Below, piece after piece: positions 8,914 through 18,040 of a DNA stretch of 64,000 nt. The notes beneath the pieces were generated by a model that saw only the letters and a list, made by a program, of their open reading frames with translations, had not been told where the DNA came from and ran no database searches. Each line of letters starts with the position of its first letter. The first letter of the stretch is position 1. Source of the stretch: CAWCTB01 sp963798275 (lineage in GTDB: Bacteria; Acidobacteriota; Terriglobia; Terriglobales; Acidobacteriaceae); NCBI GenBank assembly GCA_963798275.1, contig CAWCTB010000046.1:1-64000 (forward strand). Direction: 5' to 3'. The position numbers and the translations under genes are program-made.

Positions 8914-10071
8914 TCACGCGCGTTGTTCCAATTCGGCAAGGATGACTTTGGCCGCGCGCTGGCTGGCACTCGTCTGCAGGTCCGCTGACCGCAAGCGCCG
9001 CCGCACCTCGTCAAAGCCCTGCATCATGGCCTGTCTGGCGCTGCCCTCGGGCAAAAGCTGCCTGATCTCGCCGGCCACCCGCGCGGGAGTGAAGCTGTCC
9101 TGCACCAGCTCGCATACCACATCGCGCTCGGCGATCAGGTTCACCATCGCAAAGCGTTCCACCTTAACTAGACGGCGGCCGAGGGTCCAGGTGAGCGGTG
9201 CAACCTGGTACACCATGACGAACGGTGTCCCGATGAGAGCGGCCTCCAGTGTCGATGTTCCGCTGGCTACGGCCGCGGCGCGTGCATGGGCCAGGGAAGA
9301 GCGCGCATCGCGAGTAAAAATCACCGTAGGACCGCTGTACTCGCGCAAGAATGCCGTCATCCAGGCAGGGTCCAGCGTGGAAGCGATCGGTACTGTGTAA
9401 ACGTAATCAGGGCCCAGAAGTTGCGCCGCTTTCAGCAGGGTGGGGAAAATGCGGCTCACCTCGCCGCGCCGGCTTCCCGGCAGCAAGGCGATCCACTGGC
9501 GGTGCGGGTCGAGTCCGTACTCGGCGGCAAATTGCTCGCGCGTCAGCACCGGCGCCGGGACATCGGCCAGGGGATGCCCGACGAACTCTGCGTCGATGCC
9601 GTGGTCGCGATAGAAGCGCTGCTCGAACGGAAAAATCACCAGCATCTTGCGTACGTATTTGCGGACGAGTTGGATGCGCGACTGGCGCCATGCCCAGAGT
9701 TGCGGGCTTACGTAGTAAACCACCGGCACACCACGCTTGTGCAGCTCGCGCGCCAGGCGGAAGTTGAAATCGGGGAAGTCGATCAGCACCGCGAGATCGG
9801 GCTTGCGGCGCTCCGCCTCGGCCACGACTCGGCGAAACCTCTGGAAGATGCGGGGCAGATGTTCGACCACTTCGGCCAGGCCGACCACCGCAATTTCGCG
9901 CGCGTCTACGACCAGCTCGCATCCGGCAAGGCGCATCTGCTCGCCGCCAACACCAAAGAACTCCGGCTCCGCTGCAGACCCGCGCTTGGCCAATTCTTGG
10001 CGGAGCGCGTCAATGAGCTTCGCACCGTAGACTTCTCCCGAAGCTTCGCCCGCCGACATGAGGATGCGCAC
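8914..10071 (-). CDS. lpxB: Lipid-A-disaccharide synthase
   Basis: Intact, 385 residues from the GTG at 10071. LpxB is a peripheral inner-membrane GT-B glycosyltransferase that condenses UDP-diacylglucosamine with lipid X to form the lipid A disaccharide. Diagnostic stretches are MSAGEASGE at the N-terminus, FFGVGGEQM, LIDFPDFNFRLA, YYVSPQLWAWR, FVGHPLAD, ALLPGSRRGEV and ASGTSTLEAAL with TPFVMVYQ. The open frame extends to 10230, but that segment does not look like LpxB. No Shine-Dalgarno is obvious at the chosen GTG, so the start is not certain. Its presence implies an LPS-bearing outer membrane. Confidence 0.95.
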   Translation of the reverse strand: MRILMSAGEASGEVYGAKLIDALRQELAKRGSAAEPEFFGVGGEQMRLAGCELVVDAREIAVVGLAEVVEHLPRIFQRFRRVVAEAERRKPDLAVLIDFPDFNFRLARELHKRGVPVVYYVSPQLWAWRQSRIQLVRKYVRKMLVIFPFEQRFYRDHGIDAEFVGHPLADVPAPVLTREQFAAEYGLDPHRQWIALLPGSRRGEVSRIFPTLLKAAQLLGPDYVYTVPIASTLDPAWMTAFLREYSGPTVIFTRDARSSLAHARAAAVASGTSTLEAALIGTPFVMVYQVAPLTWTLGRRLVKVERFAMVNLIAERDVVCELVQDSFTPARVAGEIRQLLPEGSARQAMMQGFDEVRRRLRSADLQTSASQRAAKVILAELEQRA

Positions 10072-10379
10072 ATGGAAATTATGACAGTTGGGCCGGGCTG
10101 TCAGCCTTTCCGTTGTCTGGCGGACGGTCGATTCCCCCATTTCCGGCTTGGCCTGTAAGGGTATGAAACATCCGGGATCCGCCGCGCGCGCATCGGGTCT
10201 TTTCTCGCATCGCGCCGCGCCATATCGCACTTAGCCGGAATTCTAAGTTGCTCGGGCTACAATTTACCTATCATGTATTCAATAACTTACGTTGGGTATT
10301 GCCTGGAACGCCGATTGCATCAAGGAACGATAGTAGACATGCTCTGACTGATGGGCGAGACTCGGTAGACCGAGGGATC
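10072..10379. other. Intergenic region between divergent lpxB and APC permease
   Basis: About 308 bp that should hold the promoters of both genes. The lpxB frame stays open into it, but without family resemblance. A TACAAT-like -10 box occurs around 10258 facing the permease gene, without a convincing -35. No RNA gene or repeat seen. Confidence 0.35.
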
Positions 10380-11900
10380 ATGGGCTCTGCGCTGCGGCAA
10401 TTCGCTTCCTCCTCCCCGCAACAGGCGGGGGTGGAACCAACGGAAATTTCTTCCCCGGATTCTCCGCAGGGCAGCCTCCCGGAAGAAGCTCCGGATCAAA
10501 ACCCGGAAACCAGCAGCCGCCTGCGGGTGTCGTTCCGCAAGCGGGACGGGATCGCTCTGATCGTCTCCAACGTGGTCGGCGTCGGCATCTTCATCACCCC
10601 CGCCATCATCGCCAATCTCGTGCCAAACCCGGTCGCGATGCTGGCACTGTGGATCGTGGGCGGTTGTCTGGCGCTGGCGGGAGCAAGTTCTTACGCCGAC
10701 CTCGCCAGGCTATGGCCGTCTGCAGGCGGGGAGTATGTTTACCTGTCCAAGATCTACGGGCCGGCAGCCGGGTTTCTGTCAGGCTGGACCTCTCTGATCG
10801 CCGGGTTTTCGGGAAGCGTTGCTGCCAGTGCGGTGGCCGTCGTGTTGTATGCCGGGCAATATTGGCCTGGTTTCGCGGCAGACCGCGCCCTCACGTCGCT
10901 CAATCTATTTGGACTGACCCTCGGCCTGTCGCCGCGCTCACTCACAGCAGCATTGCTGATCGCTATTTTTGCTGCGGTACACATTTGCAGTCTCACGGCG
11001 GGCAGATTTACCCAAAGGGCCCTGGCGCTGCTGGTCACAGCTATGGTCGCGGTTTTTGCCGTGCGAGGGTTCGCCTTTGGGCACGGCTCCTGGTCTCACT
11101 TCCATTCTTCGGCGCACACCGGCGCCATGAATTGGCTGCTCGCGCTGATTCCTGTGATGTTCACCTACAGCGGCTGGAATGCCCCGGCGTACGTTTCCGA
11201 GGAAATGCACGGCAGGGCGCGAATCATGCGGCCGGTGCTCCTATTGGGCACGGCCATCGTCATCGGAATCTATCTGCTGCTGAACACTCTTTACCTCTAT
11301 GCGATTCCTGTAAGCCAGATGAGCGCGGCTGCGAACGTGGCGGATGCGGCCGCGCGAGCTTTGTTTGGAACCGGCCGGGACTTCATCACTCCCATATTGA
11401 TCGTCGCTCTTCTGGGAGCGATCAGCGCGATGACGATAGCCGGGCCGAGGGTGTACTTCGCCATGGCTCGCGATGGAGCCTTCATTCCGGCGTTCGCGCG
11501 CAGCAGCAAGCGCTTCGGAACACCCGCACTGGCCATCGCACTGCAAGCGTTATGGAGCATCGTTCTGGTCATGGTTGGAGGTTTCGACCAGATTCTGATG
11601 TATACCGGCTTCGCCATTGTCCTCTCTTCCGGCGCAGCGGTTGCGGGGCTCTTCCTGGCCCGCCGTCGCGGGGTCAATTCCGGCTTCGAAAATGCCGCGC
11701 GATTGATCGTGCCCGGCGCTTTCGTTGTGGCCAGCGGCGCCATGCTGATCAGCACCCTGTTGCAGGACCCGCGCGTCGCCATCGCCGGTGTCTTGCTGAT
11801 TGCCGCGGGGCTTCCGATTTACTTCTGGTGCCGGAGGAATCGCCCGGCGGACGTTGCTGTTCCATCGCCAGTGGTCGCGGCGGAACAGGAGTCATCGTGA
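10380..11900 (+). CDS. APC-superfamily amino acid permease
   Basis: Intact, 506 residues. An N-terminal Pro/Ser-rich cytoplasmic extension of about 50 residues precedes a 12-helix APC core. Signatures are GIALIVSNVVGVGIFITPA in helix 1, with the unwound GxGIF element, ALAGASSYADLARLWPSAGGEYVYL, and FTYSGWNAPAYVSEE in helix 6. This pattern fits the LAT/amino-acid-polyamine branch; the substrate cannot be read from sequence. The ATG at 10380 was chosen because GAGGGATC sits just before it, although the frame opens at 10248. Its TGA overlaps the GTG of the next gene, so the two are translationally coupled. Confidence 0.85.
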   Translation: MGSALRQFASSSPQQAGVEPTEISSPDSPQGSLPEEAPDQNPETSSRLRVSFRKRDGIALIVSNVVGVGIFITPAIIANLVPNPVAMLALWIVGGCLALAGASSYADLARLWPSAGGEYVYLSKIYGPAAGFLSGWTSLIAGFSGSVAASAVAVVLYAGQYWPGFAADRALTSLNLFGLTLGLSPRSLTAALLIAIFAAVHICSLTAGRFTQRALALLVTAMVAVFAVRGFAFGHGSWSHFHSSAHTGAMNWLLALIPVMFTYSGWNAPAYVSEEMHGRARIMRPVLLLGTAIVIGIYLLLNTLYLYAIPVSQMSAAANVADAAARALFGTGRDFITPILIVALLGAISAMTIAGPRVYFAMARDGAFIPAFARSSKRFGTPALAIALQALWSIVLVMVGGFDQILMYTGFAIVLSSGAAVAGLFLARRRGVNSGFENAARLIVPGAFVVASGAMLISTLLQDPRVAIAGVLLIAAGLPIYFWCRRNRPADVAVPSPVVAAEQESS

Positions 11901-13273
11901 TCAGAAGGCGAATTCTGCTTTCAGTCATGCTCGCGGCTGCATCGCTTGCAGTTGTGGCCTCAACAACAGAAGCTCCCGCGCCGGTGTTCATGCCTCTCGA
12001 TGCAGCCAGGCCGGTCCTGCAAAAGCTGGGATCGAGCACCCCTGGCACCCCCGGCGCGGGAATTAGCACGCAGGACTGGACCGCATGGCTGCAGAAATCC
12101 GATGCCAACATTCGGCAGCGCCTCGACACCGGCGAAGAGGACACTCTCACCAACCTGCTGCGCTTCGGCGTGACCTTCACCAAGGAATACCGGATCGACG
12201 ACGAGTACCTGGCGCGCTACGGACAGAGCAGCCTGGTCAATGCGTTCGCCGAGGATCGGGCGAATGACCTCATCAAGGCGCTGGCCGCTCCCAAGGCCAA
12301 CCAGGGGTTCGTGGAGATGCGGGCCTTCGTCGAAAAGAAAGGCTTCTCCTTCGACTCGCCGGCGGAACGCAAGCGGCTCAAGGCGTACTTGCTGGCCAAC
12401 CTGGCACGCATGCAGAAGGAGTTCTTGCAGGCCCACCGGGAAGCCAAGGTGAATCGGTCGCAAATGTTCGAGCAGCGAGGCATCTCCCTGGACAGCAATC
12501 TGTGGCCGGACTACGACATCGACGTAACCTTGCAGAGCTTGCTCGAAAAGGGAATGTTGAAGCCGGGAAGTGTCCGCCGCATCGCCATCGTTGGCCCGGG
12601 TCTCGACTTCGTGAACAAACAGGAGGGCGTGGATTTTTATCCGCCCCAGACGGTGCAACCTTTTGCGGTGTTGGACTCGTTGCTCAGGCTGGGGCTGGTG
12701 AACGCGGATTCCGTGGAGGTCTACACCCTGGACATCAGCTCGCGCGTGAACCTGCATATTGCGGCAGCACGCAAGAATGCCCTGTCCGGCCGCTCCTATA
12801 CGATTCAGCTACCTTGGTACGCCGATGGCAGATGGAGCGACGACTTTCGCAGCCGATTCATTCGCTACTGGCAGAGGTTGGGATCGAAAATTGGTGAGCC
12901 CGTGGCCCCCATTCCTGTTCCGGCAGCAGCCCCCGGCTTTCAAACCCGCGCCGTCAAAATCCGCCCGGGTGTGGTCGAGCAAATCCAGCCGGTGGATATG
13001 AATATCGTGTTCCAGCGATTGCCGCTTCCCGCCGACCAGCGCTTCGACTTGATCATCGGCACCAACATCTTCCTCTACTACGGCGGGTTCGAGCAGGCGC
13101 TCGCCCGGGCGAATGTTGCCGCAATGCTCAAGCCGGGTGGATATCTTTTGTCGAATGACAAGCTGGAGGAGGCAGTTCCGTCGGGGCTGGAACAAGTTAT
13201 GCTCACGGAAATCCCCATGACCGGGCCGCCAGTGATCACCGACTACATCTATTGCTATCGGCACACTCCGTAA
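11897..13273 (+). CDS. Exported protein with class I methyltransferase-like fold
   Basis: Intact, 458 residues, starting at a GTG that overlaps the permease stop by 4 bases. The N-terminus (RRRILLSVMLAAASLAVVAS) is a good signal peptide. The C-terminal half has the order of a class I SAM methyltransferase: RRIAIVGPGLDFVNK at the motif I position, VEVYTLDIS at motif II, then FDLIIGTNIFLYYGG and AAMLKPGGYLLSND. The N-terminal half contains alpha-helical sequence with no recognised family. A secreted methyltransferase fold is odd because SAM is cytosolic, so it may bind something else or remain membrane-tethered on the inner face. Coupling to an APC permease suggests a shared small-molecule role. 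Confidence 0.7.
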   Translation: MIRRRILLSVMLAAASLAVVASTTEAPAPVFMPLDAARPVLQKLGSSTPGTPGAGISTQDWTAWLQKSDANIRQRLDTGEEDTLTNLLRFGVTFTKEYRIDDEYLARYGQSSLVNAFAEDRANDLIKALAAPKANQGFVEMRAFVEKKGFSFDSPAERKRLKAYLLANLARMQKEFLQAHREAKVNRSQMFEQRGISLDSNLWPDYDIDVTLQSLLEKGMLKPGSVRRIAIVGPGLDFVNKQEGVDFYPPQTVQPFAVLDSLLRLGLVNADSVEVYTLDISSRVNLHIAAARKNALSGRSYTIQLPWYADGRWSDDFRSRFIRYWQRLGSKIGEPVAPIPVPAAAPGFQTRAVKIRPGVVEQIQPVDMNIVFQRLPLPADQRFDLIIGTNIFLYYGGFEQALARANVAAMLKPGGYLLSNDKLEEAVPSGLEQVMLTEIPMTGPPVITDYIYCYRHTP

Positions 13274-13293
13274 ACATGGAAGCGCGGGGATTG

Positions 13294-15228
13294 CTAATCG
13301 TCGGCGGAGGCAGTGACCCCGGGCATCTCGCTCGCGGAGAGGATCCCGGCGGGCATTTCCTGGTCCTTGTATTGCAGTTGATATAGCTTCCAATAGATGC
13401 CCCGCAGGGCCAACAATTGCTGGTGCGATCCGATCTCCCGTACCTTGCCCTTGTGCATCACCACAATCTTGTTCGCCCGCTGAATGGTGCTGAGGCGATG
13501 CGCGATGACGATCGACGTGCGCCCTTCCACCATGCGCATTAAGGCTTCGCGCACGCGGAACTCGGTCTCGGTGTCGACGCTGGAAGTGGCTTCGTCCAGG
13601 ATGAGGATCTTCGGACTGTGCGCCAGGGCGCGGGCGAACGAGATGAGCTGCTTCTGCCCGGTGGAAAGAGTGCTGCCGCGCTCGCGTACCTCTTCGCCGA
13701 AACCGCCCGGCAGCGAGCGAATGAAGTCGGCGACGTTCACCTGCTCGGCAGCGTCCTCGATGGCTTCGTCCTCGATCCAGCGCGAGCCCAGGCGAATGTT
13801 GTCGGCCACCGTGCCGGAGAACAGGAACGGGTCCTGCAGCACGACGCCGTAGCGACGGCGCAAATCGCCTAGATCCATGTCGCGGATGTCCACGCCGTCG
13901 ATCCGGATGGCGCCCTTCTGCACGTCGTAGAAGCGCAGCAGCAGGGAGATGATCGTGGTCTTGCCGGCGCCGGTATGCCCGACAAAGGCGACGGTTTCTC
14001 CCGGCTCAATGGTGAACGAAACGTCGCGCAACACCCAGTCGTACTCTTCGCTGCTCGGCTTCAGCTTTTCGCCCTTCAGGGCGGCCTCTTCCGCGGCCTG
14101 GGCGGTGGTGCGATAGGCAAACCAGACGTGATCGAACTCGATTAGGCCGTGCCCTTCCGGCGTTTTCGCCGCAGCCGGGGAGACGATCTCTGCCGGGGTG
14201 TCGAGCAGCTTGAAGACACGCTCGCTCGAGGCCATGGCCGACTGCAGGATGTTGTACTTCTCGCTCAGGTCCTGGATGGGCCGGAAGAAGCGCTGCGCGT
14301 ACTGGATAAACGCCACCAGCACGCCCAGGCTGACGGCGTTGCGAATGACATTGTTGCCGCCAAACCAGACGACGCTTGCGATCGCGATGGCCGAGAGTAT
14401 TTCGACCACGGGATAGTAGATGGCGTGCGCCATGATCGCGTCTTTGAACGCGTCCATGTGGGTGCGATTGATTTCTTCGAAGCGGTCGTAGGCTTTCTTC
14501 TCGCGGTTAAAGAGTTGCAGAACCACGATACCGGTGACGTGTTCCTGCAGATAGGCATTGATCCGGGCAATGGCTACCCGGATGCGCCGGTAGCTTTCGC
14601 GCACCGCCTTGCGGAACAGGCTGGTGGCGAAGAAAATCACCGGCAGGACCGCGAAGGTGATCAGCGCCAGCCGCCAGCTCATGCTCAGCATGATGGCGAT
14701 GATGCCCGCGAGTACAAAGATGTCTTCGAAGATCGAAACCACGCCGGCGGTGAACATTTCGTTCAGCGCATCGACGTCGGTCGTCACCCGCGTGACCAGG
14801 CGGCCCACCGGGTTCTTGTCGTAGAAGGCAACGTGCAGCCCCTGCAGATGGCGGAAGATCTGGCTGCGCAGATCGAACATCACCTTCTGCCCAGTCCACT
14901 GCATGACGTACGTCTGGATGAATTCGAGCAGGAAGCTGAACAGCAGGATACCGACGTACATCGCCGCAATCTGCGCAATGCCGACCATGGGTTGATTGCT
15001 GAGAAAGCGGTCGAGCAGCGAATGAGCTTCTTTGTGGGCGGCCAGATACTTGTCGACGGCGACCTTGGTCAGGTAAGGGCCGAGAACGTCGGCTCCAGCC
15101 TTCAGGGCGATCGAGACCAGCGCAATCACCACCTGCACCCGGTAGGGACGCAGGTAGGTGAGCAGGCGCTTCATCAGCCTGCTGTCATACGCTTTGCCTA
15201 GGACCTCTTCTTCGTGGATGGAAGCCAT
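13294..15228 (-). CDS. ABC exporter, fused permease and ATPase (MsbA/LmrA type)
   Basis: Intact, 644 residues. Six membrane helices occupy roughly residues 20-330, including FYDKNPVGRLVTRVTTDVDAL, which is typical of type IV exporters. The ATPase domain follows, with Walker A GHTGAGKTT, Q-loop VVLQDPFLFSG, signature LSTGQKQLISFARAL (STGQ rather than SGGQ, seen in related half-transporters), Walker B ILILDEATSSVD and the H-loop IAHRLSTI. About 20 extra charged residues (TAQAAEEAALKGEKLKPSSE) sit between the first strand and the core of the ATPase domain. It functions as a dimer exporting lipids or drugs; the substrate is unknown. It lies 91 bp downstream of the ketosynthase on the same strand. 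Confidence 0.92.
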   Translation of the reverse strand: MASIHEEEVLGKAYDSRLMKRLLTYLRPYRVQVVIALVSIALKAGADVLGPYLTKVAVDKYLAAHKEAHSLLDRFLSNQPMVGIAQIAAMYVGILLFSFLLEFIQTYVMQWTGQKVMFDLRSQIFRHLQGLHVAFYDKNPVGRLVTRVTTDVDALNEMFTAGVVSIFEDIFVLAGIIAIMLSMSWRLALITFAVLPVIFFATSLFRKAVRESYRRIRVAIARINAYLQEHVTGIVVLQLFNREKKAYDRFEEINRTHMDAFKDAIMAHAIYYPVVEILSAIAIASVVWFGGNNVIRNAVSLGVLVAFIQYAQRFFRPIQDLSEKYNILQSAMASSERVFKLLDTPAEIVSPAAAKTPEGHGLIEFDHVWFAYRTTAQAAEEAALKGEKLKPSSEEYDWVLRDVSFTIEPGETVAFVGHTGAGKTTIISLLLRFYDVQKGAIRIDGVDIRDMDLGDLRRRYGVVLQDPFLFSGTVADNIRLGSRWIEDEAIEDAAEQVNVADFIRSLPGGFGEEVRERGSTLSTGQKQLISFARALAHSPKILILDEATSSVDTETEFRVREALMRMVEGRTSIVIAHRLSTIQRANKIVVMHKGKVREIGSHQQLLALRGIYWKLYQLQYKDQEMPAGILSASEMPGVTASADD

Positions 15229-15319
15229 GTCGCCGAGACGATTGTAACCGGAACCCTGAAGTCATATAGACGTCAGCGGCCAGGCAGGGGATGGAAAAGT
15301 TGCCGCGGAAGGGTCGCGG

Positions 15320-16570
15320 TCAGTCGACTGCGCGCAACACCAGAGCGGAATTCTTGGAGCCGAATCCGATGCAGTTGCACACGGCGTGCTCAATGGCGAC
15401 CTGGCGGCCCGGCTGGGGCACGTAGTCGAGATCGCATTGCGGATCGGGGATGTCGAGGTTAATAGTTGGCGGAATTTGCCGGTGATGCATGGCGATGAGC
15501 GTGGCCGCCACGCCGGCAGCGCCCGAGGCTCCTTGCGGATGACCGATCTGCGACTTGAGGCTGGACATCGGCGTGGTCCGGGCCTTCTCTCCGAGCGCCA
15601 GCTTGAGCGCCCGCGTCTCGATGCGGTCGTTGAGTTCGGTCGAAGTCCCGTGCAGGTTGACGTAGTCAACGTCCGAAGAAGCAATGCCGGCGTCGTCCAT
15701 GGCCATCTGAATCGCCCGTGCCGGCTCCTCACCATCTTCCTGCAGGCGGACGCGATGAAACGCCTCGCAGGTGGAACCGTAGCCTGCGATCTCCGCCCAA
15801 ATGTGGGCGCCACGGGCCTTCGCGCGCTCATACTCTTCCAGCACAAACATCCACGCCCCTTCGGCGATGACAAAACCGTCGCGATCGGCGGAGAACGGAC
15901 GCGAGGCGCGCTCCGGCGCGTGGTTCCACGAACTGGTCATGATGCGCATGAGGGTGAAGCCCTTCATGATCCCCGGCGCAATGGGAGCGTCGCCGCCGCC
16001 CACCAGCATGACGGGAAGGAAGCCGAACTGAATCTGCCGCAGCGCGTAGCCCAGCGCATCGGTAGACGACGTGCATCCCGTGGTGATGACGTGGCTCATG
16101 CCGCGAAAGCCGAAGCGCATGCTCAGTTCGCTGGCCAGCGTACCCATGGTCCCGCTGGGGATGGAGAAGATACTGGCCTGCTTCGACTTCCCGGCGAAGT
16201 AAAGGCGGTACATCTCTTCGGAGAATTCCTGCGCGCCGCCACCCGAGCCCAGCACCACGCCGATGTCGCGCCGCCCAGTCAGGGAAAGCACGGAGTAGTC
16301 GATGCCAGCCTGGGTCACGGCTTCCGTGGCAGCGGCAAGCGCCAAGGGAACCACCCGGCTCACGTGCTTACGCTCGTGTGCGTCCATCCAGGCCAGGTCG
16401 TCGAATCCGCAGACTTCGCCCGCGATCTGCACGGGAAGGTCAGATGGGTCGAAGCGGGTGATGCGGCGCACTCCGCTGGTACCAGCCAGGGCAGCGAGAC
16501 AGAAAGCCTCGTTGCCCATACCGTTCGGGCTGATGACACCCATGCCCGTGATGACCACTCGTCGCTTCAT
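15320..16570 (-). CDS. fabF: Beta-ketoacyl-ACP synthase II family enzyme (FabF-like)
   Basis: Intact, 416 residues from MKRRVVITGMGVISPNG. FabF-type enzymes elongate acyl-ACP by decarboxylative condensation with malonyl-ACP. The Cys-His-His triad is visible: Cys in VITTGCTSSTDALGYAL, His in NLHGTSTELND, His in QIGHPQGASGAAG, plus the C-terminal GFGSKNSALV. Sequence details such as GGGDAPIAPGIMKGF differ from housekeeping FabF, and no acyl carrier protein, FabG or FabZ gene is adjacent. It may therefore serve a specialised pathway with the ABC exporter downstream. The start is divergent from hemW, 111 bp away. Confidence 0.85.
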   Translation of the reverse strand: MKRRVVITGMGVISPNGMGNEAFCLAALAGTSGVRRITRFDPSDLPVQIAGEVCGFDDLAWMDAHERKHVSRVVPLALAAATEAVTQAGIDYSVLSLTGRRDIGVVLGSGGGAQEFSEEMYRLYFAGKSKQASIFSIPSGTMGTLASELSMRFGFRGMSHVITTGCTSSTDALGYALRQIQFGFLPVMLVGGGDAPIAPGIMKGFTLMRIMTSSWNHAPERASRPFSADRDGFVIAEGAWMFVLEEYERAKARGAHIWAEIAGYGSTCEAFHRVRLQEDGEEPARAIQMAMDDAGIASSDVDYVNLHGTSTELNDRIETRALKLALGEKARTTPMSSLKSQIGHPQGASGAAGVAATLIAMHHRQIPPTINLDIPDPQCDLDYVPQPGRQVAIEHAVCNCIGFGSKNSALVLRAVD

Positions 16571-16681
16571 GAAGAGATTGAGATGCTCTGACTCGCTGCA
16601 GCGGTTATGTGATGGCAGACGGGTTCGCTTGCCGCTCCAACGAATCCGTCCAGGGTCTCGGGAGATAATACTAGAGAATGT

Positions 16682-17966
16682 GTGGCAGCCGTGCGAGTGC
16701 TGCGACACGAAATTGTCAATTCGGTGTCACTGGGAATTTACATTTCGGTTCCGTTCTGCCGCACCAAGTGCAGTTTCTGCAACTTCGCGTCGGGCGTTTT
16801 CTCGCGAGCAGTGTTCGATCGCTATGTCGAGCAGGTCTGCCGCGAGATTGGTTCGGCGGACGCGATCGCGCAGCAAGCCGGAGGGCGGCTGGAACGAAGC
16901 ATCGACTCGATCTACCTGGGCGGCGGAACGCCCTCGGTGCTCGCGCCCGATCAACTGGAAAATCTGTTTCGCGCAGTTCGCGGCAACTTCGTAGTCGAGC
17001 CGTCGGCGGAGATCACGGTGGAATGTGCACCCGGCACCATCAGCGATTCCGTCCTGCGGGGTCTGCAGAGCTGTGGCGTGAACCGCGTCAGCATGGGCGT
17101 CCAGTCGTTCGTCGACAAAGAATGCTCGTCGGTAGGGCGGCTGCATACGCGTGAGGTCACGCTGTCCGACATCGCTCGCCTGCGCGCTGCGGGCATCGGC
17201 AATATCGGCATCGACCTGATTGCCGGTCTGCCCTACCAGACCACCGAGAGTTGGGAATATTCGCTATCCGAGACGCTGGCGACCGGCGTTCCTCACGTGA
17301 GCGTTTACATGCTGGAGGTGGACGAGGATTCGCGGCTGGGGACGGAGTTGCTCGCGGGCGGGAATCGCTTTCACGCCCACTTTGTTCCCGATGACGACCT
17401 CACCGCCGACCTGTATCTCTCCGCGTGCGAAAAGCTGGAGCGCGGCGGGTTGCATCAGTATGAGATTTCGAACTTCGCGTGCGCGGTGACGCACGGCATC
17501 GGATTGCGCGATTCGCGGCACAACTTGAAGTACTGGTTCCGGCAGCCTTACCTCGGATTCGGCGTGGATGCGCACTCCATGCTTCCCGCAGCAGACGAAC
17601 TGCTGGAGCAGGGAAGCGAAGCGGTTCGCTTTGCCACTCCAGACGCGCTGGAGGCATACACGGCTGCGGGCAGCGCAGTGGAACCTATTGCGCAGATTGT
17701 CGGCTCGCCTAGTGCTGGTCGATGCCCAGGCGGCGTTGGAGGAGTCCTTCTTCCTGGGCTTGCGCCTGAACCGCGGGGTGTCGCTCGACAAGATCGCAGC
17801 TCAACATGGGTGCGAGCGCGTGGATGAGTACGAGCCGGTCATTCGCGACCTGCTCGACGCTGGGTTGCTGGAAAATACTCAAGGCCGGCTGCGCCTGACC
17901 GCCCGCGGAAGGTTGTTGTCCAACGAGGTGTTCGGCCGGTTTTTGAAGGAGACGCCAGTCGCCTGA
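16682..17966 (+). CDS. hemW: HemW-like radical SAM protein (one frameshift)
   Basis: About 428 residues. HemW is a radical SAM family heme chaperone, long annotated as oxygen-independent coproporphyrinogen oxidase. The iron-sulfur motif CRTKCSFCNF (CxxxCxxC) follows the family opening LGIYISVPF, then SIYLGGGTPSVL, NRVSMGVQSF, IDLIAGLPYQT, QYEISNFA and LGFGVDAHS. Frame slips near 17700, after which LEESFFLGLRLNRGVSLD and the winged-helix tail ending FLKETPVA follow in another frame to 17966. The GTG at 16682 is a provisional start. An AT-rich GATAAT lies about 20 bp upstream. Confidence 0.88.
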
Positions 17967-18040
17967 ATCGGCGATCTTGAGGCCAAAACCAGCGCTTCGT
18001 CCTGCTAAACTCAACCTTTACTTCCAGTCAAGGTTTACCC

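Noticed and set aside
10649..11896. A long in-frame N-terminal extension of the methyltransferase-like protein
   Set aside because: It overlaps the whole APC permease in another frame, and the signal peptide begins at the GTG at 11897.
14149..15201. A 350-codon open frame on the plus strand within the ABC exporter gene
   Set aside because: The exporter on the other strand has all ATPase motifs; the antisense frame is His/Gln/Asp-rich and without structure.
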